Shown piece after piece: positions 21,564-32,172 of a stretch of DNA of 64,000 nt. Source of the DNA: Campanula takesimana (taxonomy: Eukaryota; Streptophyta; Magnoliopsida; Asterales; Campanulaceae); contig JAOWBW010000389.1 of NCBI GenBank assembly GCA_026119855.1, positions 310,001-374,000 of the forward strand, read 5' to 3'. Position 1 is the stretch's first letter, and every line of letters starts with the position of its first letter. The position numbers and the translations under genes were made by a program. The notes below the pieces were generated by a model, which saw nothing but the letters and a program-made list of their open reading frames with translations, did not search any database and was not told where the DNA came from.

Positions 21564-22827
21564 TGATGGATGAGTTTTATACTCATTTGTTAAGTATTTC
21601 TTAGACTTTTTCTTAGTGAAATCCTTGAGTTTGTTGGTATTTGATGCCCGTTTTAGCGTTTTATGAAAGACAGAGTTAAACAGATGGAAAGTGCAAAATA
21701 TAGACCAATTATGGTGAAACTTGGAGTTCCAGGGACTTAAGAGGAAATTACTGAAGTTCAATGGCGGAAGTGCAAAATATGAAACATGAGTGACAAATCT
21801 GCTGCAGCTGTCCAGAAGTTACAAAAATCTGCTGTGATTGTTTGGAAGCTGATGGGCTTTTTGGGAATTTATGGATTTTTTATGGACCATAGGAGAATTT
21901 AATGAAACATTGGGGACCTTAGAAGAATTTCAAAGTCCAGCTTGCAAGAGAATCTGCACGCACACACTGCCTTGCGGATCCCGTTTGGTGAATTTTTATT
22001 TTGTTTTCCTATTTACTATATACTTCCTAGTATAAATAGAACTCATTAGTTAGTTTTTAGGGTTAGAAAATATTATTGGGAGGCAAGACTTTTATTTATT
22101 TTTCTCTCCAGAATTTTATGATTTCTTCTTCATCAAAGATTATGGTTCATCAATTTATGATGAACTAATTTTCTATTCTACGGATTGGAGGTAACAAGTA
22201 TCAACACTATGATTAATTATGCTTAATTTTTATTAGATTAATTTATTGTTGGGTTTATCAAAGGTGATTTTATTCTTCCTAATTCTTTTATGTTCAATAG
22301 TTCAAAATATTGTGAATGATTGATGTTTAGTGGAAGTGATTAATTGCATGTGAGTGGGTTAATTGCATATAAGCCATCCTTTTGGTAATTGAATCTTATT
22401 GAGTGGCTTGCGCCCGATTTAGGATTCAAGTTCATATATTCTTGTGTTCTTAAGGGATTCTTTGTGCGTTGTTGTGTAGACTTTACGGAAAACATAACAA
22501 CAAAAGAAATTACAATATTAACTTTGCGGGACGAATTGTTACAATAGTGATGAACACCCAACAATAATTAACATAATTAAAGAATTTGACCATAGAGAAG
22601 ATACTTGTGAACCCAATCAGTAGCCTTTCTCTCATATCTATATTTGTTTCAATTGCTCTTTTATTTAATTGCTTTATTATTAGTTAATATATCTCAAAAT
22701 CAAATCTATCTATTTTACTGTTTTAAATTGCTATTTTCTCCAATAGAGTCCTTTGTGGTTCGACACCCTGCTTTGCATATATTACACCGGTAACTTGTGC
22801 ACTTGCAAGGGTAAATTTAAGACATCA
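21564..22827 (+). repeat. 3' LTR of the Athila-like remnant
   Basis: 1,264 bp beginning TGATGGATG and ending GACATCA. It is preceded by GTTTGGGGGTATT (polypurine tract) at about 21551-21563. GTATAAATAG near 22030 is a likely TATA box. The end contains GGTTCGACACCCTGC and CTTGTGCACTTGCAAGGG, wording common at the 3' end of Athila-type LTRs. Confidence 0.65.
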
Positions 22828-23293
22828 GATTTTCATACATTTTTCTCTATTATTGCGAAGGAAAAAAAATTATAAAATCATTTCGGGACGGAGGGAGTAA
22901 ATGACTGGCCTTTTCTAATGCATAAAAACGTATCGTATGTAGAAGGTGTTGTGGTTCAAACCGCGGTTTAAGCCACAGTTTGAACCGCGAAATCAGACTG
23001 CGGTTCAAACCGAGCCGAACAAGACCATTAAGCACAGCTCGATTTGTACTTTTTTGTGGTTCAGCTCGGTTTGAGATTTCTCCAAACCGGTGTATAGCGG
23101 TTTGACCTCTAAATTACCCCAAACCGAGCTAAACCGAACCATTTCCTCCCCTAGCTATTCATACACCAATTTCTGTTTTTTACCCAACTATAGTAAGTCA
23201 CAACCTTTTACACTTTGAAATGGACGGAGGAGGGAGTACTATTATTTTCTCTTCAAATCCCAACAAAAATGCATTAATCTCTTCTTCCCACAA
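22828..23293. mobile_element. GGTTCAAACC-rich MITE-like block with Stowaway-like ends
   Basis: 22945-23152 is packed with GGTTCAAACCG/CGGTTTGAACC motifs and ends CCCTAG, like the subterminal zones of hAT-type MITEs. Isolated GGGACGGAGGGAGTA-type ends occur at about 22884 and 23222. No gene. Confidence 0.45.
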
Positions 23294-23395
23294 GGGCAAC
23301 TCCAATGGTAGGTATCAAATTTTGATACCTATCTCAAGGTATTAGCATCTCCAACGGCAAACTAAGAAGGTATCAAAATTTGATGTAGTCCTAAG

Positions 23396-23602
23396 CATAG
23401 TTACAAGGAACGTGAGACGCTTCGGGACGCGGAACGGGTACGGGAACGAGGAACGTGACTTAGTAAATTTTGGGTACGGTGGTGGTTTGATCAATTGGGA
23501 ACGTGGTACGCTCTATATTGAAAACACATAACTAAGTTGAATATAATAACATATATATACACACACAGTTACTTATATACACATACATACACATATATAT
23601 AT

Positions 23603-23694
<92 letters not shown>

Positions 23695-23698
23695 ATGC

Positions 23699-23743
<45 letters not shown>

Positions 23744-23951
23744 TTTATACTATATACTTTAGGAAGATAAAAGAGTATAATGTAAAGGCGGATAACTATA
23801 AAAATTGTAAATGCAGACAAGATCTACGTCGATGACCGTTTATTTCCCGGTACGATTGTTTGAGTACTTTGGGTCGAGTTCCCTTGTGAACCTGGGACGC
23901 GTGTTCCCGGGACGTGGGACGAGGGGGTGTTGGGAGTTCCCGGTAACTATG
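23396..23951. mobile_element. hAT-type MITE
   Basis: The 9-bp inverted ends CATAGTTAC and GTAACTATG are flanked by an exact 8-bp duplication GTCCTAAG (23388-23395 and 23952-23959). The interior is rich in GGGACG/GGAACG motifs and includes a compound microsatellite. Confidence 0.85.
23548..23745. repeat. Compound (CA)n(TA)n(TG)n(TA)n microsatellite
   Basis: Runs of CA, TA, TG and TA follow one another, giving a self-complementary tract inside the hAT MITE. ORFs here are repeat artefacts. Confidence 0.95.
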
Positions 23952-23991
23952 GTCCTAAGGAAGGTAGCAAATTTGCTACCTTCCTTAGGAC
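23952..23991. repeat. Perfect 40-bp palindrome
   Basis: GTCCTAAGGAAGGTAGCAAA is followed directly by its exact reverse complement with no spacer. It is the centre of the hairpin arms of the outer MITE; the first 8 bases double as the target duplication of the hAT MITE. Confidence 0.95.
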
Positions 23992-24738
23992 CACACCAAA
24001 TTTGATTTACCTTTTTATTTTTCATTGGTAATGCTATGTGTCAAAATAAATAAGTTATTTTTTTTTATCCAAATTTACTTTTTATTTAATTATTATTTAA
24101 AACTATTTATATTTAATTATTATAAATATTAAATTATAAAAATATTTTAAATATGAAATAAAATTAATAATATGAAAATAAGAAATTGAGTCATTAATTT
24201 GATATTAATTATTGGAGATGCTAGTATTTTTTTCATAAGTATTAAATTTTGATTTTGATACCTACCATTGGAGATCCTACTAAGACCATGTACAATGGTT
24301 GTTTAACAAGGGTGTTGAATGGGGTTAAACAAAAAAGGAGGGTTTAATAGCTACAATGGTTTGTTGAATGAGGGTTTAATGGAAAATTTGTTGAATGAAT
24401 TCAATACTCGTTGAATCCAGAAATTGTCTAGCTGTGATTGGCTTGAGATATTTCCAAATTATTTTCTTTTATCCCAATTATTTGAGCTCAATTATTTCAC
24501 AAAAAATATTTTTTTTTTACACCAAAATTTCTAAAAAAAAAAATCTCTTTGAATTGACGTAAGTTTCATTGTATTTCGACACAAAAAAAACCCCATCTTT
24601 TTCTTGAAATGGATCCCAATAATAACCATTTCAACACTAATCATAAAAATAAAAAATATAAAATAAATTTTAAGTGGTGGGGTATAGGATGATGAGTGGG
24701 AAAAGTGTTGAATGGGGGATTAAATAAACCATTGTAGG

Positions 24739-25751
24739 TGGTGATGTTCAAACGAGTTATCTGGCCCGGCCCGGCCCGCCTTTGCTCATGTCCGCGGGCT
24801 TGACGGGCTTGACCGGTCCGGCCCTCCCACGGATGGATAAAATCCCGGTCCGGCCCGTCGTTTTATGTGTGGTCCGGCCCGTCCGTTTGGTCCGGACCGA
24901 AAGGTTCATGGGCCAAACGGATTTTATCTTTTTTTTTTAAATCAGAAAAACATTTAAAAAATTATAAAAAAATTAAATGACATAGACTTATTAAAATATA
25001 TAATATAAATTAAAATACATATAAAAAGTGATTTAATATGTACTTTAATTTGTCTTTTATATTTAAATAGAGTTAGTTATTAAATTTATGTTATTTGATA
25101 ATAATTTTATTAAATTTTAAGGCATATAGTCTAGAAATGATTGAATTCTGCATTTAGGAAATAACAAAGTCTTTAAGATAATAAAGTCTTAAAAAATTAC
25201 AAAGTCTTCTACATAATAAAGTCATCAAGATAAAAATCTTAAAAGTCTTTAAGATAAAAAATACTCCCTCCGTCCCAGAATAAGAGTCCTATTTTCCATT
25301 TTGGTACGTCCCAGAGTAAGAGTTCTATTCCTAAAATGGCAAGGAATCTTTACTATTCACCCCACTCATTCTCTCTCCTATTTTACTTTTATACTCACAA
25401 CAGCAATCAATTCACTATTCTCTCCGACTTTACTTTTACACTCACAACATTTACATCACTTCCAATATTTATTAATAAGCGTGCAAATGAGGGGTAAGAC
25501 TCTTACTCAGGGACGGAGGAAGTAACAAAATCACAAAAAAAAAAGGGGCCAAACGGACACGGGCCAAACGGGCCAAGTGATCCGCGGGCTTTAGCACGGC
25601 CCGTGCATCATTTTCACTACCCGGCCCAAACCATGAACAAGGCGGGCTTGGACATGGGCTTGCCCACGGGCTCATAGACCCAACCCATACGGACACGGGC
25701 TGGCAGGCCGAAAAGGGTTCCGTGGGCTTAGGCCCAAAGTGAACATCACCT
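24739..25751. mobile_element. hAT-type MITE rich in CCGGCCCG motifs
   Basis: GGTGATGTTCA and TGAACATCACC lie at the ends, flanked by ATTGTAGG at 24731-24738 and 25752-25759 (8 bp). Both subterminal zones carry GGCCCGG/GCGGGCTT motifs. It is interrupted by a Stowaway element. Confidence 0.8.
25264..25522. mobile_element. Stowaway-like MITE, innermost of the nest
   Basis: TA-flanked, ends CTCCCTCCGTCCCAGAATAA and CTCAGGGACGGAGGAAG. Confidence 0.75.
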
Positions 25752-25992
25752 ATTGTAGGGTTAAAAGTTGAATGAGTGTTGAATGGATTAGTGAGAAGAA
25801 AGAAAAGATGATGGGGAGTAATAAAGTGGTGTGTTGAACAGAAAATGTTATTGAAACCACTGTGGATAGTATGATAAATTGATACTTGTGAATAGTGATC
25901 ATAGGTATCAAAATTTGATTTTGATACCTATGGCTTACTACGTCCCATTGGAGATGCCCTAACTTGACATATCCCGAACCTACAATTTACCG

Positions 25993-26194
25993 ATGACGGA
26001 GAAGAAGATGATGCCGGAGGAATTGTCATGGCGGACATTTGGTTGGGACCTTTCCCAATTTCTAACGCTTTCCGTCACTTGTCCTCTTTCTCATTCCCCA
26101 TCTGCCAGATCTTTCTCCGTCATGTCCTCAACCAAGTACTTCAATCAAAACCCTGATCACCATTTTCATCAGCCTCCCTTGCTCATTTTCTTAG
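25993..26194 (+). CDS. Possible first exon of an unidentified, probably truncated gene
   Basis: An ORF begins MTEKKMMPEELSWRTFGWDL and runs to a GT donor (TTAG|GTAATT) after HHFHQPPLLIFLG. Composition changes to intron-like T-rich sequence after it. No downstream exon that I can recognise follows before the transporter gene at 27601. It could be chance. Confidence 0.2.
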
Positions 26195-27600
26195 GTAATT
26201 TTTCTTTCCCTACCGTTTGATTCCTAAGAAATGTAGTATAAATTCGAGAACTGTTTCCAAATTCGTCAGGAACAATAGCCTATCAGTTGGTCTTGATGGT
26301 GCTCGATCAAATGACACATAGTTTGATAAGTATAAAGTTTTTGGGTTTTTTTGAACTCACAGAGCAAAACCTATAAAAGATTGTTTGCTGTGTACTCGAA
26401 ATTGGTTTCCTTTAGTTTCAGAAGATTGTGAGGAGTTTTGAAATGTAAATGCAAAAAAATGACAACAGGGAATTTGTTTATTTCCTGAGTTCTGTTAGGT
26501 TTAGGATCTAAAACCATTCCGTTTCATACTTGCTTCTTCATGTTTCCGGCGTCAGGCGAATTAAAAGAAGATGGTGCCGGGGGAATTAAGGAGGGTTTGG
26601 GATTAGTCTAGGTTTTGGAAGAAGAAATTATGGTATTTTTGTTGGGATTTGAAGAGATTGAGGACATTGTTTGGAGTTGTGCTGGGTTTTTTGTAGGTGG
26701 GAAATGTAAGGTGTTGGTGTTTTAGACTTGCCAAGTAAAAACTACACATGTTAATCTGATGTTATCAAGATAACACGCTAGTCAGTTGCTTAATTAGTTT
26801 ACTCATTATCATTATGCAACAAATTAGTGTGTTGGGCTTACATGTTTGGGCTTCAACAGTTCTAGAATTAAGATCCAAGTTAAAGTCTAGTTTTTGCAAT
26901 TTGGAATATAAAACATGATTCTTCTTAAAGCTACAAGTAAATCACTTTTTTAAAAAAAAACTTAATCACTAAAGCTTCATTGTATAATTTAATATGAGCA
27001 AGCATGAGATCAGCTGAAATGCAATGAACGTATTCCATATGTCATGGACTAAAAGTGTAGGACTTGTGGCGCTAAAAGATACTAATTCCCCTTCATGTCA
27101 CAATTCTCCTTTCCGATAGATTCCAGCTTATTTCTGTAACTATATGCCTGCCCTTCATTTGACTTAGTTTTGTTTAAATTTGGAGCCGGCAGTTAGATTA
27201 GATAATTTTATCACTCTCTCCACTCTAATTGGTAGCGACAAAGTGCTATTTCAACATATAGTCCAAAAGTCCATACATTGGGCATAGCCAATTTGTGGCT
27301 TGAGGAGAATCAGACACACACATAAGCTTCTTTAGCCGTCTAGCGATTAGATACTCCCAACTCACATCTCTAAGATACCTTCCAGAATTTTAATTCGTCA
27401 AACGTTAAATCGACACACGTAGGTACAGGCCATGCTCATGCTTAAATTAATGCAAGTGTGTATATATATATATATACTCATATTAGTTAACATTACAAAT
27501 ATTAAAGCAAGTTGAATTCTTAACGTAGGTGGTAGGTTGCAAGGGAGTGTGAGGAACATAGACTTCACTAGAACTTCAAGCTTCAAAGATCACAAGTCTG
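26195..27600. other. Intergenic, 5' region of the NRT1/PTR gene
   Basis: No gene or clear element seen. A (TA)n tract at about 27460-27476 could supply a TATA-like core for the downstream gene. Confidence 0.4.
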
Positions 27601-30078
27601 ATGGGTGAGCATGGGGAGGCGTCTTACATCCAGCCATCCATTGTTAAGGAGCCACTACAACACTCTGTGAAGGTATAGCTTGTGAGATACATGCATGTAT
27701 GTAGCTGTAATACTATTTTCCATTTTCATTGTAAGGGTTATTTATCTAATTCTATTTATTTCTTTAATTGGTTAGGAAGGAAATCCATCACTAGAACACT
27801 CATCATCATCATCGAGATTGGTGAGCGATGGTACTGTTGACTACAAAGGAAGGATTGCTAATAAGGGAACGACTGGAGGATGGAAAGCGTCGCCTTTCAT
27901 CATAGTGAATGAGGTGGCAGAGAGATTGGCATTTTTTGCAGTGGCGGTGAATATGGTGTTGTACCTAGTGAGGGAGATGCACGAATCACTACCTGATGCA
28001 GCGACACATGTTACTGATTGGATCGGAGCAGCCTATGTCTTAACTATACTTGGAGCTTTTCTTGCTGACGCTTATTTGGGACGCTTCCGGACAATCATCA
28101 TCTTCTCTTGTGTCTATGCAGTGGTCAGAATTCAATTACCATCTAGCAACTTCATATTACACCTTTTTGGATTAAAAATTACTCCCTCCGTCCCAAAATG
28201 AATGTCATCAAGAGCAAATTTGAATTCTTTTTTTTTTTCTGAACATTTTTTGGGACATAATATATACTCCCTCTGTCCCAAAATGATCTTCTCATTCGAC
28301 TATTCAAATTTTTTAAGGATATGAACACTTGTTTCACTAGTCATGTTTTATTTATGCACATTTAAACCTAGATTGTAGAAATGGGAAGAACTTTTTGGGA
28401 CAATGAAAAATGGCAAATGGGAAGATCATTTTGGGACAGGGAGTACATTTTCCCTCAACAAATCAAATTTTGTAAGTTTATATTAGCAGTAACGGTATTG
28501 CTGACAATCTGACAAGTTCAATACTTGACAGGGTATGGTGTTGCTGACAATCTCAGCTTCAATAGACAGTCTACGCCCCCCACTCTGCACCAAACGACCT
28601 TGCATCCCCGCCACCGACCGCCAAAGTGCCTTCCTCTACTGTGCACTTGCCCTTATTGCCCTTGGTACCGGAGGCATCAAGCCTTGCGTCTCCTCCTTTG
28701 GAGCCGACCAATACGATGAATCCGACAAAGTCGAAGTTATAAAGAAATATTCATTCTTCAACTGGTTCTTCTTCGCCATCAATATGGGTGCACTCTTGGG
28801 TATCACCCTCATGGTTTATATTCAACAGGAAAAAGGCTGGGGATGGGGTTTTGGAGTTCCCACGGTTGCAATGTTTTGCTCGATCATCATATTGGCTGCA
28901 GGCATACCAAAGTATCGGTACAAGAAGCCGATGGGAAGTGCTTTCACTAGGTTTGTTCAAGTGAGTGTGGCTTCTGTGAGGAATCATGTGAAAGGGGTTC
29001 AAGTTGGACGTCAAGATAGTCTTTATGAAGTCAACACTATGGAGTCTGATATTGCTGGTGCACGGAAGCTTTCCCGTACCTCACAATACAGGTTAGTGTT
29101 ATAACTGGGTACATTTCAAAATTAATTAAAACCTATTGATCCGTTTATTAATTTTTCCATTTCTAACTAACCATAATGTGATTTATTGGTTTTGACAGAT
29201 TCTTAGACAAAGCAGCAGTTGTACAAGACCCCGAAGCATCCAACACAAAGAACCGATGGAAACTCTGCACAGTAACCCAAGTAGAAGAATTCAAATGCTT
29301 CATAAGAATCCTCCCCATCTGGGCATCAACCATAGCCTTAGCTCTCTCCTTCGCTCAGCTCTCAACTTTCTTCATCACCCAAGCCACCGTCCTCGACAGA
29401 AGCATCGGCTCAAGCTTCAAAATCCCAGCCGGCTCCGTCCCAGTCTTCGCTGCAGTCAACGCCCTCATCCTAGTCCCCATTTACGAAAAACTCATAATCC
29501 CCTACCTACGCAGCAAAACCGGGCATCAACGAGGCATAACATCTCTCCAACGCATGGGCGTGGGATTATTCATTTCCATTTTTGCCCTCGGGTCCGCTGC
29601 ACTAGTCGAACACAAAAGACGGACCCACCCAAACCCGACATCACTAACCGTGTTCTGGCTCTTCCCTCAGTTCTTCCTCATAGGAACAGCAGAAGTATTC
29701 ACCTATGTTGGACAGCTGGAATTTTTCTATGACGAGGCGACAGATGGGACGAGGAGTATTAGTAGTGCTATGTTCTTGAGTGAGATTGGGATCGGGAGTT
29801 GGTTAAGTACTGCGCTTGTTAAGATTGTGGAAGGGAGTACGGGAGGGGTGGAAAAGGGGTGGTTGAGGAGTACACTTAAAGGGAGTAAACTTGATTATTA
29901 TTACTGGATATTGGCAGGGATAAATGTGGTGAATTTATTGGTGTATGTTTTGGTTGCTTGGAGGTATAAGGGAAGGGACGGAACAAGTGGGAGAAGGAGT
30001 GTTAGGGATGAATCCATGGTTGATGCTGCTGCTGCTGCTACTAAAGATGATGAGGGATTTAAGAGTGTGAAGTTCTGA
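27601..30078 (+). CDS. NRT1/PTR family (NPF) proton-coupled transporter
   Basis: Four exons join in phase: 27601-27672, 27776-28123, 28532-29091 and 29199-30078. They total 1,860 nt and encode 619 residues, normal for plant NPF proteins. The ATG follows an in-frame-neutral leader and opens MGEHGEASYIQPS. The first membrane segment has the proton-coupling ExxER motif (NEVAERLAFFAVAVNM). Next come THVTDWIGAAYVL, GAFLADAYLGRFRT, the POT signature region (IALGTGGIKPCVSSFGADQY), the central loop and the second six-helix bundle (FPQFFLIGTAEVFTYVGQLE, SWLSTALVKIVE). NPF members carry nitrate, peptides, glucosinolates or hormones across the plasma membrane or tonoplast; the substrate and subfamily cannot be read from this alone. 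Intron 2 contains two Stowaway-type MITEs, and a hairpin MITE starts 30 bp after the stop. No lesion seen. Confidence 0.95.
28182..28443. mobile_element. Stowaway-like MITEs in NRT1/PTR intron 2
   Basis: A partial copy (28182-28265, CTCCCTCCGTCCC start) is followed by a complete 177-bp copy (28267-28443). The complete copy has TA flanks and ends CTCCCTCTGTCCCAAAATGA and ATCATTTTGGGACAGGGAG. It matches the element at 41784-41962 along its length. Confidence 0.8.
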
Positions 30079-30107
30079 GTAAGTTGACTTTTTAAGTTTT
30101 GAGGAAG

Positions 30108-30247
30108 ACTTGTGTGAGACGGTCTCACACGGTGAGACGGGTCTTGTTGAGAGAGAAAATGGGTTTACCCATCCCCGCCCATAAAGGGGCAAACCATTTA
30201 CTCTCTCATCAAGATCCGTCTTACGTGTGAGACCGTCTCACACAAGT
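30108..30247. mobile_element. Hairpin MITE in the 3' UTR of the NRT1/PTR gene
   Basis: ACTTGTGTGAGACGGTCTCA at the left end is matched by TGAGACCGTCTCACACAAGT at the right end. The inverted arms are about 39 bp with few mismatches. It probably lies in the transcribed 3' UTR because it starts 30 bp after the stop codon. Confidence 0.8.
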
Positions 30248-30818
30248 TTTTGTCTTAAGTTTTTACTTGGCCAACTCTTTATAATTCAATTAAAATATAC
30301 TACTACTTCCTTACTTTCAAATGAATGTTCATCTTTATTACTAGTATTAATCATTAATAAATTTGGATATTTATTTTGAGACATAGGGTAGGGTAGGGAT
30401 GGAGTATTATTTATTAATCTATTCAGTTTCTTTCTTCCTTCGGTTTGCTTTATTTTGTTTTGTTTTTTTCAAGTATCACACCATAGGGGGTGTGGTTGGG
30501 ATGGGTACTTTTATCAATAGTAATGTTGTAATGTGAACAATTGTATGTATTATGCTTTGGGTGAGAATCAGTTTGGTGTTATTCTTTGGGCCTCAACACT
30601 GAAATAAGACTCTTGTTGAAATTCTTTGATAAAAGGGGAGTTGTGATTGTAATTTGTCTCGGTTCAGACCGTCCAAAATGAATGTCCATTTTTTTTCTTG
30701 ATCAAGAACACAAAAAAATGAACATTCTTTATTGAGACGGGAAAGAGTAAAATATGTTTTACATATGTGCAGAAGCTCTAATTTTGGCCATTTGATATGG
30801 GGTTAGGAAGGGTGGGTA
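30248..30818. other. Downstream of the NRT1/PTR gene
   Basis: Noncoding. Two degenerate Stowaway-like patches (about 30300-30406 and 30668-30750). No gene. Confidence 0.4.
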
Positions 30819-31112
30819 TCGATAAAGTCTGAGGTTCCTTCCCAAAATCAATTGGCAATGGGAGGAATAGCCCAGGATCTTTATATAGTCAATGTATGAC
30901 TAGTTAATTCCCGATGTGAGATAATGTCTCTAACACGCCCCCTTTCGTGGCTTACAACGTGGACTTATCAATCGGATAGCGCGGAGCAACATCGTGGGCT
31001 ATTGGGCCTGCACGTGTAACGGACCAGCTCTGATACCATGATAAAGTCTGAGGTTTCATCCAAAAACCAATTGACAATTGGAGAAGTAGCCCAAGATCTT
31101 TATATAATTAAA
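30819..31112 (-). mobile_element. TRIM (tiny LTR retrotransposon without coding)
   Basis: On the minus strand a 3' LTR (plus coordinates 30819-30935, TGTTAGAGAC to TTTATCGA) is preceded by a polypurine tract (AAAGGGGGCG). The 5' LTR, from 31039 upward, is directly followed by TGGTATCAGAGC (31027-31038 complement), the primer site for initiator methionine tRNA. The two LTRs share CTCAGACTTTATC, CAATTG and TATATAAAGATC blocks. The 5' LTR is truncated at its outer end. The interior is about 100 bp. Confidence 0.8.
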
Positions 31113-32172
31113 AAATGCATGGTAGTTAAGACTTGGATTCTTTTCGTTTCTTTTCTTTTTCTCTAAGAAAAGAAAAGCAGGGAAAACTATGATGGTTTGC
31201 ACAGCACAGCACTTTCCATGGACAATTTCAGTGATTTTGAATCACTAGGGTTTCTTTCACTTTCCTCTTTCTGTCTTATAAAGCTTCCATCTCAATTAAA
31301 AGTTGACCATCCTTTAAGCTAAAGTGTAAATAAGGGGCTTGGAAAATTTTTGTGGTCCAAAGAATAAAGCCCCTTCAAATATAAAAAGTTGGAATGACAT
31401 TAGACAGATAGAACCTCCGCCAAAATTGGAATACCCACTAAACCACAAGTATCGATACTCATCTGTTGCAGTTGCCTACTGTCGACTAGTCCATCGTGCC
31501 GAGTATTTTTTGAGGTAGATGACTAAGATTAAATTTTGTATATGTTGTATCAAGTCAATATTAAACTAGTGTTTTGAAGACATTTGTAAATAGATGCAGA
31601 GGGAATATTTGTGCGAACATAATCAAAATTCAGTATCTTGTCCAGTTCAATATCATCAACTTAACTGAGTAATTAAGAATATCTTGTCGAAAGGGAGATG
31701 GACAATTGCAGGCTGGAGTAAGATATCATGTTGTTTCTGCAAAATCAACATGCTTGCCCTTCTATGGCATAAACGTGTTATGAGTATATACACACATAAT
31801 ATTAATATTAATAATTGTGGGTCCACCCACCCAATCTCATGCCATAATCATCACACTAATTCAGAAAGATGGTGCTCAAAAACCAGATATTAATAATATT
31901 TAATTCTAACACTAACAAACCATACCATAATAGGATATTCATCACCATGCCCCCACAGATTGTAATAAAACCCCTCTCCTTTCTCTATAAAAAAAAAAAA
32001 AAAAAAAAAAAAAAACTAATTTCTTGAATAAACAAACCTAAAAAAAAAAAAGAAGAGAAAAATGGGATTTAAATTCATACAAGACACACCAAAGCATACT
32101 ATTAGATCATCATCATGCATCCATTTTTTTTTTATATATATATATTTAAAAATATAGTTAGGGTTATGGGGG
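31113..32172. other. Intergenic between TRIM and WAT1 3' end
   Basis: Noncoding, with a poly-A tract at 31989-32015 and (TA)n near 32133-32145. No gene. Confidence 0.4.

Larger units (their letters stand above)
24284..25874. mobile_element. PIF/Harbinger-type MITE, second copy
   Basis: The left end GACCATGTACAATGGTTG follows TAA. The right end CCACTGTGGATAGTATGA precedes TAA and is degenerate. The subterminal sequence (GTTGAATGAGGG, GTGGTGGGGTATAGGATGAT) matches the 9739-10421 copy. It is interrupted by 24739-25751. Confidence 0.7.
23294..25959. mobile_element. Outer hairpin MITE carrying a nest of other MITEs
   Basis: The termini GGGCAACTCCAATGG and CCATTGGAGATGCCC are inverted repeats. 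The subterminal GGTATCAAATTTTGATACC motif recurs at both ends. Inside lie a hAT MITE (23396-23951), a PIF MITE (24284-25874), a hAT MITE in that (24739-25751), and a Stowaway in the last (25264-25522). Confidence 0.6.

Noticed and set aside
23532..23820. Three overlapping ORFs on both strands rich in YIYI and THTH
   Set aside because: Products of the compound microsatellite, not genes.
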